Of a stretch of 64,000 nt of DNA, positions 54,080 through 62,212 are shown one piece after another; within the stretch, counting starts at the first letter, position 1; each line of letters opens with the position of its first letter. The stretch covers positions 62,001 through 126,000 of the forward strand of contig NZ_VDCS01000013.1 of assembly GCF_006265225.1 (NCBI RefSeq), given 5' to 3'. Origin of the DNA: Allotamlana fucoidanivorans. GTDB taxonomy: Bacteria > Bacteroidota > Bacteroidia > Flavobacteriales > Flavobacteriaceae. Both the position numbers and the translations under genes were made by a program. Below the pieces are notes generated by a model. That model did not search any database and was not told where the DNA came from. It saw only the letters and a list, made by a program, of their open reading frames with translations.

Positions 54080-54113
54080 AGTCTGTTTTTAAATGTTTAT
54101 TTAAAAACAGACT
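54080..54113 (-). terminator. Terminator of the plug-domain gene
   Basis: A perfect 14-bp stem (AGTCTGTTTTTAAA and its complement) with a 6-base loop starts inside the stop codon of the minus-strand gene. Confidence 0.8.
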
Positions 54114-56583
54114 AATGAACTTTCAGATAAGATAGATGCGAAAAGGGTTGGCCATTTTCTGAAAGACCTTCAATTCTTATGGCATAATTGCTTTTTAAAT
54201 CGCTGGTAAAAAAAGATATGTTGCCTTGCGGGCGGTTAGTATTCAATACTATTTTGGGCTCCCAATGAAGGGTGGTTCTAATATCTTGTCTGGTAGCCTC
54301 ATCAAAGCCATTTATATGATCGGGGGCGTAAAATTCTCTAGCACTATAAAAGCCTTTAGCAGTAAAATCAATAATACCAGGTTTTCTTTTAATATGGATG
54401 TTTTGAGAAAAATTTCCCGTTCTTGTATAAACGGCAATAACACCATTACCGGCATTGCTAAATGTAACCGCATCGGCTCCTTTTAACACGTCAATAAAAT
54501 CAACATCATTTCCTGTCATATATAGAATATCAGCCATTTCGGCTGGAATACCATCCACCACAATTTTTGGGGAGCCTTGTCTTCTAATTGAGATAGAGTC
54601 ATTGTAGGCCGTTACTCCAGGAAGCATGTTAAGTAAGTCTAATATGGAAAGGTTTCTCAGATTTTCCATTTCAGCCATGTCTATTCTATTACTCGGATAG
54701 CCATAATTGGTGCGCTCGTTTAACTCAAGATTTCTTTTTTCTTTTTCATCTTGTCTTCTTGCTGTTATTACCACTTCATCAAGGCGTGTGGCTTCGCGTA
54801 AGAAAATGGAATCTAAAGCTGCCATTTTCCTAGCTTGATGCATAAAATTAGTAATTCTTGAAGTGTCTTTTAAAAAAGGTTTGAAGAGATCATTTCTAGA
54901 AACTCTAGGACTGCTATTTAGCGCATCTTCAAGAATAATGGAAACAAATCTATTTTTTCTGTCTTCGTCAGACTTGAAATCTTTGACTCTAGCTTCAATC
55001 AAGGTAGGTACAGAATCAGAGAATACAAAAGGCCCATATTTAAATAAGCCAGTAGAATCAGCTTGTTGCTTGTCTTGATATGGTGGTTTGGTCATAAAAG
55101 TGAGCCTTGTGGCAGCAGATATTTGTTGTTTTTTTCCTCTTAATTCTTTTGTTCTACCAGAAATAAAAATCCCTTTTTCAGGACTAAATGTGTCTTTATA
55201 AGCGTTATTTGAATACAGTAAATCGGTCCATTTAAAACGTCTCCATCCATGAGATAGCATTACTAAATCAAGTGTGTAACGTCTTCTAGGATCGTTTGCT
55301 TTTTCAAAAAAGTAGCCTGGGTTTTCAATGGTTCCTCTTAAATCAGAATTTAATAATAGGTAGGTTTTTATGTTTCCGTTTTTTGTGCTTTGCCCAATAG
55401 CATCTATATCAGTAATAGACATTGATAAATTGCCAAAAATAGGTAAGCTGTCCTTGTTTTTTAAATTAATAGCTAGTTTAACTTTATCTCGGGTTTTTGG
55501 ATTGGCTTTACTCAGTTTTAGGTTAACAGCAATATCATTATTCGGATTGTCAATAAAGACTAATCGTTCACAAATAGGCTTACTATTACTATCAAAAAGG
55601 GTAAAATTAGTTACACCATCAGATAATAATTCGGTGCTCAGTTTTACGGTGTACATTTTACTGTCTTGTGTTTCTAGTTTTTCATAAATCAATTCTCCTC
55701 GTTGATGGCCTACTAAAAAGGTGTTTTTAAGACTCATATTTGAACTAGAAGATACTTTTATAACAATTTGATGACCAAAATTTGAAACGCTTAATTGGTA
55801 GCCACGTGGTAGAGCCTGTGGTAAGGGGTATTTTACCTCTTGGTTATCTATATATATGCTGGCGTAATAGGATATATTGGGTGCTGGGGTATAGGTGATT
55901 AATCCAAGTCCGTAATCATGTGTTGTAAAGCTAGCCACGGTGTTATGATTACTGTCTTTAATCTCTCCAGTAATGGCAATATTTCTGCCTTTAGGATCCT
56001 TTACTTTTACGGCCATTTTTGAAAACAATTCTTCAATTAAGTTGCCGCCTTCAGGATAAAAACTAAGTTCAGGTTTTGTTTTTAAACCTGCGTTTGGTTT
56101 ATTGGATTCTACAGGAGTACTAAGTGAAGCTGTTGCTTGTTGTTCTTTATTGATATTCCAAATAGGTAATTCTTTCAGAAAAAAGTCGGCAGAACCGTTA
56201 TTTCTCATATAACTTGTATAGGCTCTAAGTAGATAATTTCCGGCTTTTAATTCTTTATCAATTTTAAAATCGCCAGCCACGCTTACGTCATTCGTATACA
56301 AGCGTCTTTTTGATACGATACTATCCTGTTCATTAATGAGTTCAACATATATAACACGACTTTTTGATGACCTTGTATGCGTAACTCCGTTAACTAAATA
56401 AGCTGTAAACCATATATCATCACCTAGAGCATAATAGGGCTTATCTGTTTGTACGTATATTTTTTCAGGAAACTGATTGGTATAGTTGTCAAGTTTTTCA
56501 AAAACAAGCTCTCTAAAACGTGTTTGCAACGAAAATGAAAGTAGAAAAAAAGCGAGTAAGCCAAGGATTAAATTTTTTGTCAT
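54112..56583 (-). CDS. TonB-plug-domain protein with macroglobulin-like N-terminal domain
   Basis: 823 residues with an N-terminal hydrophobic signal (LILGLLAFFLLSFSLQ). Residues about 35-130 look like the MG2 domain of bacterial alpha-2-macroglobulins (KIYVQTDKPYYALGDDIWFTAYL in part; GNYLLRAYTSYMRN). Beta-sandwich domains follow (SFYPEGGNLIEEL; VKLAINLKNKDSLPIFGN). The C-terminal 190 residues contain a TonB plug domain (DEVVITARR; LSILDLLNMLPGVTAYND; SPKIVVDGIPAEMADILYM; IDVLKGADAVTFSNAGNGVIAVYT in part) but no beta-barrel. It therefore cannot be a normal transporter and may plug or signal to another one, or take part in surface binding. The Spy-like gene is downstream on the same strand, and both share a promoter element. 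Confidence 0.83.
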   Translation of the reverse strand: MTKNLILGLLAFFLLSFSLQTRFRELVFEKLDNYTNQFPEKIYVQTDKPYYALGDDIWFTAYLVNGVTHTRSSKSRVIYVELINEQDSIVSKRRLYTNDVSVAGDFKIDKELKAGNYLLRAYTSYMRNNGSADFFLKELPIWNINKEQQATASLSTPVESNKPNAGLKTKPELSFYPEGGNLIEELFSKMAVKVKDPKGRNIAITGEIKDSNHNTVASFTTHDYGLGLITYTPAPNISYYASIYIDNQEVKYPLPQALPRGYQLSVSNFGHQIVIKVSSSSNMSLKNTFLVGHQRGELIYEKLETQDSKMYTVKLSTELLSDGVTNFTLFDSNSKPICERLVFIDNPNNDIAVNLKLSKANPKTRDKVKLAINLKNKDSLPIFGNLSMSITDIDAIGQSTKNGNIKTYLLLNSDLRGTIENPGYFFEKANDPRRRYTLDLVMLSHGWRRFKWTDLLYSNNAYKDTFSPEKGIFISGRTKELRGKKQQISAATRLTFMTKPPYQDKQQADSTGLFKYGPFVFSDSVPTLIEARVKDFKSDEDRKNRFVSIILEDALNSSPRVSRNDLFKPFLKDTSRITNFMHQARKMAALDSIFLREATRLDEVVITARRQDEKEKRNLELNERTNYGYPSNRIDMAEMENLRNLSILDLLNMLPGVTAYNDSISIRRQGSPKIVVDGIPAEMADILYMTGNDVDFIDVLKGADAVTFSNAGNGVIAVYTRTGNFSQNIHIKRKPGIIDFTAKGFYSAREFYAPDHINGFDEATRQDIRTTLHWEPKIVLNTNRPQGNISFFTSDLKSNYAIRIEGLSENGQPFSHLSYLKVH

Positions 56584-56692
56584 ACCAAAAAAAAGTTGTT
56601 ATACTAATTAATAAATATATAGACTTATTATAAGGTAAACCAATAAAAGTAATAATTAACGATGTTTTATCTATGGATACTATTTAAATTGG

Positions 56693-56727
56693 TTTTAGGA
56701 CTAGGTAAATGGTAAAAGGTTTAAAAG
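56693..56727 (-). promoter_or_regulatory. Putative ECF-sigma promoter of the plug-domain gene
   Basis: Matches the element before the Spy-like gene at 30 of 35 bases, with the AAACC and GTC(C/T)TAAAA blocks both kept. The start codon is 110 bases downstream, giving a long leader. Confidence 0.5.
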
Positions 56728-57090
56728 AATGTGTTATTTAAGTAATAGTTATGGTTTGTTTAGCTAAAACGCGACGCTAAGTTTAGTGTTGTTTGTGTTT
56801 AGTGAAATGGCCTAGCTTGAGTCACCAAAAGAAATTTTAAAAGAAGATTAGTTCATTTGTGAATAGAACAATTCTTAAAAATTTAACAAAGCGATATTTA
56901 AACTCTTAAGGAAAGATTAATTTTATGAAAATGGCTGTTAAACATTTCTAAATTACTTCTTTAAACAGAAATATTTGGGTCTATTTGCAGAGTAATTTGT
57001 TTAGAACATGTAATTAGGTTTTAAAGTTTTTATACTTTAAAAGGTTATAGTTATAAGTTTATAAATTAAGTTTAGTTTGTTAGTTTGTTT

Positions 57091-57120
57091 AAAAGCCAGT
57101 AAAGGAGTTTACTGGCTTTT
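57091..57120 (+). terminator. Orphan rho-independent terminator
   Basis: AAAAGCCAGTAAA and TTTACTGGCTTTT form a perfect 13-bp stem with a GGAG loop. It is over 260 bases from any gene end on either strand, so it may end an unannotated small RNA. Confidence 0.75.
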
Positions 57121-57281
57121 GTGTTTACCAGGTTTTTATGAAATTAAGGACTTGTGCAACGGCAAGCATTATTAGGTAACATATTTTATTAAGTTCCTCT
57201 GTATTTTTTTATCTCGCTTTCATTTCCTGTTCTATTACCGTACTTAGTTATTGGCAACAGTTTTTACCATCTGCAAACAAA

Positions 57282-57311
57282 AAAAGGATTCACCGTAAAG
57301 TAAATCCTTTT
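57282..57311 (-). terminator. Terminator of lysS
   Basis: On the minus strand AAAAGGATT pairs with AATCCTTTT across 12 bases, followed by a T-rich run. It lies 72 bases past the lysS stop. Confidence 0.8.
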
Positions 57312-57324
57312 AATTTATTTATGT

Positions 57325-57362
57325 GACACTGAGGAAACACTTCGACTGCGCTCAGTGAGACA
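57325..57362. repeat. Short palindromic dispersed repeat (CACTGAG ... CTCAGTG)
   Basis: GACACTGAG and CTCAGTGAGAC flank the core ACTTCGACTGCG. I recognise CTTCGACTGCGCTCAGTG as a motif that recurs between genes in many Bacteroidota genomes. Only one copy is in this window, so the repeat status rests on memory. Confidence 0.5.
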
Positions 57363-57382
57363 GTTGTTTGTATGAGTGGTTT

Positions 57383-59077
57383 TTAAGAAATCAATTCTAC
57401 AACTAAATCCTCATCCGTTTTAATCACATTAGCTAACTTGTGCTTAGTTAGTGCTTTAATGCCTTTATCCCAGGCTTTGTTGCTTAACCCGCTTTCCGAT
57501 TTTAGTACATTTAAAGGAAGGCTTTTCTTTGCTTTTAAAACTTCGAAAATCGCTTTTTCGTTATCGCTTAATGCTACTGTCTTTTTCTCTGGTCGCATTT
57601 GCGGGAAGAACAACACCTCTTGAATAGATTGATTGTTAGTTAAAAACATGATTAATCGGTCCATCCCTATGCCCATTCCAGATGTTGGCGGCATACCGTA
57701 TTCTAAGGCTCTTAAAAAATCATGATCTATAAATTCTGTTGCTTCGTCATCGCCTTTTGCAGCCAGTTTTAATTGGTGCTCAAAACGCTCTCTTTGATCA
57801 ATAGGATCATTAAGCTCAGAATAGGCATTGGCTATTTCTTTACCACAAACCATTAATTCAAAGCGCTCCGTTAATTCAGGATTGTCTCTATGTTCTTTAC
57901 AAAGCGGACTCATTTCTTTAGGATAGTCTGTAATGTAAGTAGGCTGTATGTAGTTGCCTTCACATTTTTCACCAAAAATTTCATCAATCAACTTACCTTT
58001 ACCCATGGTATCATCCACTTCAATACCTAAATCTTTGGCAGCTTGTCTTATTTCACCTTCCGTTTTACCAGTAATATCAAAACCAGTAAATTGCTTTATA
58101 GAATCCGCCATGGTAACTCTGGCATACGGTGCTTTAAAGTCTATCTCATGCTTGCCAAAGGTCACTTTAGTAGAGCCATTTACAGCCATAGCACAGTACT
58201 CTAATAAGCGCTCACAAAAATCCATCATCCAGTTGTAGTCTTTGTAAGCTACATAAATTTCCATAGCTGTAAATTCTGGGTTATGCGTTCTGTCCATACC
58301 TTCATTTCTAAAGTTTTTTGAGAACTCATAAACACCATCAAAACCGCCAACAATTAATCGTTTTAAATAAAGTTCGTTAGCAATTCGCATGTATAGCGGC
58401 ACATCTAAAGCGTTGTGATGTGTTATAAACGGACGGGCAGCAGCACCTCCTGGGATAGGCTGTAAAACAGGTGTTTCAACTTCAAAGTATCCAGCCTCAT
58501 TGAAAAACTGACGCATGGCATTAAAGAGTTTTGTACGCTTTACAAATACTTCCTTTACTTGTGGGTTTACAACCAAATCAGCATAACGTTGTCTGTAACG
58601 TTGCTCAGGGTCGGTAAAGGCATCATAAACCACTCCATCTTTTTCTTTTGGCAAGGGTAACGGTTTTAGCGCCTTGCTTAACAGTTTGAAGTTTTTAACT
58701 TTTACGGTTTTTTCACCCACCTTGGTAGTGAATAATTCACCTTCAATGCCAACAAAGTCTCCAAAGTCAATGAGTTTTTTAAAAACGTCATTATATAAGG
58801 TTTTGTCTTCGTCAGGACACATTTCGTCACGGTTAAAGTATACCTGAATTTTGCCTTCGGCATCTTGCAATTGAGCAAAACTCGCTTTGCCTTGTACCTT
58901 AATCATCATTAAACGCCCAGCAATAGTTACCTGTTTGCCTTCTTCAAATAGCGTTTTTACCTGCTTTGAGGTGTGGTTTACAGGGTATAAGTCAGCTGGA
59001 TATGGATTAATGCCCAACGCACGTAATTTTCCTAATTTTTCTCTTCTTACAAGCTCTTGCTCAGATAATTGTGACAT
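57383..59077 (-). CDS. lysS: Lysyl-tRNA synthetase (class II)
   Basis: 564 residues from the ATG at 59077 (MSQLSEQELVRREKL), the family N-terminus; a longer frame exists but adds an unlikely extension. The anticodon-binding OB domain has VTIAGRLMMIKVQGKASFAQLQD (in part). The catalytic domain has FFNEAGYFEVETPVLQPIPGGAAARPF, KNFRNEGMDRTHNPEFTAMEIYVAY (motif 2) and GMPPTSGMGIGMDRLIMFLT (motif 3), given in pieces. A C-terminal extension of about 65 residues after the catalytic core (EKAIFEVLKAKKSLPLNVL) is normal in flavobacterial LysS. It charges tRNA-Lys. Confidence 0.97.
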   Translation of the reverse strand: MSQLSEQELVRREKLGKLRALGINPYPADLYPVNHTSKQVKTLFEEGKQVTIAGRLMMIKVQGKASFAQLQDAEGKIQVYFNRDEMCPDEDKTLYNDVFKKLIDFGDFVGIEGELFTTKVGEKTVKVKNFKLLSKALKPLPLPKEKDGVVYDAFTDPEQRYRQRYADLVVNPQVKEVFVKRTKLFNAMRQFFNEAGYFEVETPVLQPIPGGAAARPFITHHNALDVPLYMRIANELYLKRLIVGGFDGVYEFSKNFRNEGMDRTHNPEFTAMEIYVAYKDYNWMMDFCERLLEYCAMAVNGSTKVTFGKHEIDFKAPYARVTMADSIKQFTGFDITGKTEGEIRQAAKDLGIEVDDTMGKGKLIDEIFGEKCEGNYIQPTYITDYPKEMSPLCKEHRDNPELTERFELMVCGKEIANAYSELNDPIDQRERFEHQLKLAAKGDDEATEFIDHDFLRALEYGMPPTSGMGIGMDRLIMFLTNNQSIQEVLFFPQMRPEKKTVALSDNEKAIFEVLKAKKSLPLNVLKSESGLSNKAWDKGIKALTKHKLANVIKTDEDLVVELIS

Positions 59078-59170
59078 AACTCTTTGTGTGGTATGAAATT
59101 TTAAAGGCACAAAGATAAACATTTGATTCCCTTTTTTCTATCAATGAATTACGATTTTTTTTACTCATTT

Positions 59171-59259
59171 TTGGGCGTTACCACAAGGGTCGGGCTATGC
59201 GTTTCAATCGCTTTAATCGTGCCTCACAAAGCGGATTTTCACTGCTATCCCTAACGCAA
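59171..59259. repeat. Dispersed flavobacterial intergenic repeat (TTGGGCGTTA ... TAACGCAA)
   Basis: The 89-base element begins TTGGGCGTTACC and ends CCCTAACGCAA, so its outer ends are inverted copies. It contains GGGTCGGGCTAT near the left and GCGGATTTTCACTGCTATCC near the right. I recognise this arrangement from intergenic regions of many flavobacterial genomes, with a variable middle. It may be a REP/MITE-like element. Only one copy is present here. Confidence 0.6.
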
Positions 59260-59321
59260 TTTGTAACAAAGCTTAAACTTTAGCGTCCAATACGTAATCA
59301 TCAATTAAAAAGAATCATATC

Positions 59322-59480
59322 ATGAGTTTTTGGAGAGTTTTACTAGCTATAATATGTCCGCCATTAGCGGTAATTGGCAAGGGGTGCGGCTCTATCTTTA
59401 TTGTTTTTTTATTGTGGCTTTGTGGTTGGGTGCCTGGTGTTATAGCGGCTTTGATTATCCTTAATAATCCGAATAATTAA
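59322..59480 (+). CDS. Pmp3/YqaE family small membrane protein
   Basis: 52 residues. Two hydrophobic segments: FWRVLLAIICPPLAVIGKG and FIVFLLWLCGWVPGVIAALI. CPPLAV and WVPGVIAA are the hallmark motifs of the Pmp3/stress-induced hydrophobic peptide family (UPF0057). These small proteins affect membrane potential and salt or cold tolerance in other organisms. It sits between the intergenic repeat and lipB, 29 bases from the latter. Confidence 0.88.
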   Translation: MSFWRVLLAIICPPLAVIGKGCGSIFIVFLLWLCGWVPGVIAALIILNNPNN

Positions 59481-59495
59481 AATCGATAAATATTG

Positions 59496-59503
59496 TATTT
59501 TTG
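59496..59503 (+). promoter_or_regulatory. -7 promoter element of lipB
   Basis: TATTTTTG is a full match to TAnnTTTG and lies only six bases before the ATG at 59510, so the mRNA would be almost leaderless. Confidence 0.55.
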
Positions 59504-59509
59504 CAGCCT

Positions 59510-60214
59510 ATGAATAAGCAAATAGAACTGCAAGATTTAGGACATAAAGATTACCAAGAGACCTGGGATTACCAAGAGCAATTGTTTAAAGGTATTGTTG
59601 ATGCTAAGATTAAAAATAGGAGAGATGACACAGATGATAATACCTCCAATTATTTTTTATTTGTTGAGCATCCTCATGTTTATACTTTAGGTAAAAGTGG
59701 TGATTTGTCAAATTTATTGCTCAATGAGAGGCAATTAACTGAAAAAGGCGCTACCTTTTATAAAATAAATAGAGGAGGAGATATCACCTATCATGGCCCT
59801 GGACAAATTGTAGGCTATCCTATTTTAGATCTTGAAAATTTTTTTACTGATATTCATAAATACCTTCGGTTTTTAGAGGAAATGATTATTCTAACACTGG
59901 CCGAGTACGGTTTAAAGGCAGAACGTAGTCCTGGTGAAACAGGCGTTTGGCTAGATGTAGGAACACCATTTGCTAGAAAGATTTGTGCAATGGGGGTGCG
60001 CGCCAGCCGATGGGTAACCATGCATGGTTTTGCGCTCAATGTTAATGCAGATTTGGGTTATTTTGATCATATCATTCCGTGCGGAATTCGAGGTAAAGCC
60101 GTAACGTCATTACATGTAGAGTTAGGAAAAGCTACTGTTAATGAGGCAGATGTTAAAGGTAAACTTCTAAAGCATTTTACTAACCTGTTTAATGCTGAGT
60201 TTGTAAAATCGTAA
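59510..60214 (+). CDS. lipB: Octanoyl-ACP:protein N-octanoyltransferase
   Basis: 234 residues from the ATG at 59510; a TTG three codons earlier lies inside the promoter element and is rejected. LipB landmarks are FVEHPHVYTLGKSGD, YKINRGGDITYHGPGQIVGYP (in part), EAERSPGETGVWLD-like KAERSPGETGVWLD, and IIPCGIRGKAVTSLHVELG, where Cys (PCGI) and Lys (GKAV) are the catalytic pair. It transfers octanoate from ACP to lipoyl domains. It appears to be on its own. Confidence 0.96.
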   Translation: MNKQIELQDLGHKDYQETWDYQEQLFKGIVDAKIKNRRDDTDDNTSNYFLFVEHPHVYTLGKSGDLSNLLLNERQLTEKGATFYKINRGGDITYHGPGQIVGYPILDLENFFTDIHKYLRFLEEMIILTLAEYGLKAERSPGETGVWLDVGTPFARKICAMGVRASRWVTMHGFALNVNADLGYFDHIIPCGIRGKAVTSLHVELGKATVNEADVKGKLLKHFTNLFNAEFVKS

Positions 60215-60231
60215 TAATAAATACAGCGCTT

Positions 60232-61185
60232 TTATCTTTGTCCTAATTTTGAAGCCAAAACGCTAATAATTAAAATCTGCATAGCATGGTACAACATGAT
60301 AGGTAGTAGAATTAATCCAATAGGAAATGTAGGAGGAAATAAAATGGCTGAAAAAACGGTGCCGTGCACTAATGATTTTTTGGTACCACAAAATTGGGCA
60401 GTGATCCTATCTTCAATGCTAAAACTCAAAGCTTTTGATGCATATCCTATAATATGATACACAGCAAAAAAGAGTAATAGAATAAAAAGGCCAATCAGTA
60501 GAAGGTCAGCAATGCTAATATCCTCAAAAATACGATCTTCAAAAGACCTTGAAAAGCTTTTGTAAATAATTAAAAGAATTACCGATTTGTCAAAGAGCGT
60601 TAGTTGCCTGTGGTAGGTATTGGCGAGTTTTTGACCAAATCGTTGTAAAGCCATGCCTAAAATCACAGGAAGAAGGATTTCAATAATAAGTTTAATGTAA
60701 ATCTCACCTAAATTAAAATCACCTGATGATTGCGGAATAAAAAGATCTAGCCATAAAGGGGTAATAGCAATACCAATTAAGCCAGAAATACTGGCATTAA
60801 ATATAGCTGCAGGAATATTCCCTTTAGCAATAGATACCATTACAACAGACGAAGAAACCGTTGAGGGTAAGGCGGCTAAAAACAAAAAGGCTAACCATAA
60901 ATTAATCCCTTCTTCTGACATTATAAAGGGTTTAAAAAGAAGAACCAGCAATGGGAAAAGTAAAAATGTAGCGGTTTGCACTAATACATGCAATTTCCAG
61001 TTTTTAAGTCCGTCCTTTATTTTATTCGGACTCAGTTTAAGGCCGTAAAAAAAGAAAATAAGAGATACCCCAATAGAACCTATAGTATCTAAAGGAACGC
61101 TACTAGAAGTACTTCCCCATTGAGGAAAAAAATACGAAAGTATGATAGTGCCAATTATGGCTAGAACAAACCGATCAATTTTCAT
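60232..61185 (-). CDS. Bile acid:sodium symporter (SBF-like) family transporter
   Basis: 317 residues with nine to ten membrane segments. The family core is SIGVSLIFFFYGLKLSPNKI and FLFLAALPSTVSSSVVMVSIAKGN (in part), with AAIFNASISGLIGIAITPLW and a C-terminal AQFCGTKKSLVHGTVFSAILFPPTFPIG that marks the YfeH/SBF-like subgroup. A substrate other than bile acid is likely for this subgroup and is unknown. It stops 17 bases from the lipB stop on the other strand; PPK2 lies upstream in the same direction. Confidence 0.88.
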   Translation of the reverse strand: MKIDRFVLAIIGTIILSYFFPQWGSTSSSVPLDTIGSIGVSLIFFFYGLKLSPNKIKDGLKNWKLHVLVQTATFLLFPLLVLLFKPFIMSEEGINLWLAFLFLAALPSTVSSSVVMVSIAKGNIPAAIFNASISGLIGIAITPLWLDLFIPQSSGDFNLGEIYIKLIIEILLPVILGMALQRFGQKLANTYHRQLTLFDKSVILLIIYKSFSRSFEDRIFEDISIADLLLIGLFILLLFFAVYHIIGYASKALSFSIEDRITAQFCGTKKSLVHGTVFSAILFPPTFPIGLILLPIMLYHAMQILIISVLASKLGQR

Positions 61186-61243
61186 TTGTATATACCCTTT
61201 TTAGTAATAATACTAACAATCAAATTATTAGCTAACAGTTTCA

Positions 61244-62026
61244 TTAAAACTTTTCAGGTACAAATGTTTGGTAATTCATAGGAGGGCGCACATAACCTTC
61301 ATAATCTGGTAATTCGGGTAATTCTATAGGTTTGATGTCAATTTTCTCATAGGGAATTTGACTTAAAACATGGCTAATGCAATTTAACCGTGCTTTTTTC
61401 TTGTTGTCTGAATTTACCACATACCAAGGCACCTGTTTTGTGTCTGTATGAGCAAACATATTGTCCTTTGCTTTTGAGTATTCTAACCACCTAGAGCGCG
61501 ACTCTAAATCCATGGGGCTAAATTTCCAGCGTTTTAAAGGATTGTTTATACGGTTTTTAAACCGTCTTTCTTGTTCTTCATCACTTACCGAAAACCAATA
61601 TTTTAGAACAATAATACCCGATCTTACTAGCATACGTTCAAATTCTGGACAGGATCTTAAGAACTCATCATATTCATCTTCGGTACAAAATCCCATTACT
61701 TTTTCAACACCAGCTCTGTTGTACCAACTTCTATCAAAAAGTACAATTTCTCCTGCGGCAGGGAGGTATTGAACATAACGTTGAAAATACCATTGTGTTT
61801 TTTCTCTTTCTGTTGGAACACCCAAAGCAACTACTTTACAAATTCTTGGATTTAAAGGTTCAGTAAAGCGTTTTATAGTGCCACCTTTACCAGACGCATC
61901 GCGTCCTTCAAAAAGGATAACTACTTTTAGCCCTTGTTTTTTTACCCATTGCTGAAGGTGTACAAGTTCTACATGGAGTTCTTTCAATGCGGTATCATAG
62001 TCTTTATTTGATATTCCTTTACTCAT
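61244..62026 (-). CDS. ppk2: Polyphosphate kinase 2
   Basis: 260 residues. Walker A is EGRDASGKGGTIKRFTEPLNPR (in part), Walker B is VLFDRSWYNRAGVEKVMGFC, and the lid motif is RRFKNRINNPLKRWKFSPMD. A single PPK2 domain with no fusion is the class I type, which makes GTP/ATP from polyphosphate and NDP. The N-terminus MSKGISNKDYDTALKELHVELVHLQ is typical. It is cytoplasmic, upstream of the SBF transporter by 58 bases. Confidence 0.93.
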   Translation of the reverse strand: MSKGISNKDYDTALKELHVELVHLQQWVKKQGLKVVILFEGRDASGKGGTIKRFTEPLNPRICKVVALGVPTEREKTQWYFQRYVQYLPAAGEIVLFDRSWYNRAGVEKVMGFCTEDEYDEFLRSCPEFERMLVRSGIIVLKYWFSVSDEEQERRFKNRINNPLKRWKFSPMDLESRSRWLEYSKAKDNMFAHTDTKQVPWYVVNSDNKKKARLNCISHVLSQIPYEKIDIKPIELPELPDYEGYVRPPMNYQTFVPEKF

Positions 62027-62212
62027 TCTTTAGATTTTGGTTGCTTACTGTATAAATATATAAAATTGATAATAGAGTTACAGTCTAATTCTAAAAAGGT
62101 ATTTCACTTATAGTTACATAGACACATTATTGATATTTATTTAGTCAGGCTATTAAGCTAGTCAAGTTTGATTTTAGGAACTTATAAAAAACTTGACATT
62201 GGAGTTTTTAAT

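Larger units (their letters stand above)
56584..57382. other. 799-base gene-free region with promoter-like element, hairpins and a repeat
   Basis: No credible coding frame or tRNA is found. It holds the ECF-like element at 56693-56727, a short hairpin at 57019-57042, a perfect terminator-type hairpin at 57091-57120 not linked to any gene end, the lysS terminator and a palindromic repeat. The stretch 56880-57090 is very AT-rich and otherwise featureless. A small RNA ending at 57120 is possible. Confidence 0.6.

Noticed and set aside
56584-57382. tRNA or coding gene in the 799-base gap
   Set aside because: No cloverleaf-type arms with a CCA-like end and T-loop were found, and the longest ATG-led frames are only a few codons long.
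62168-62212. TTG start for the agarase at 62168
   Set aside because: It would add 15 residues before the signal peptide with no benefit; the ATG at 62213 is preferred.
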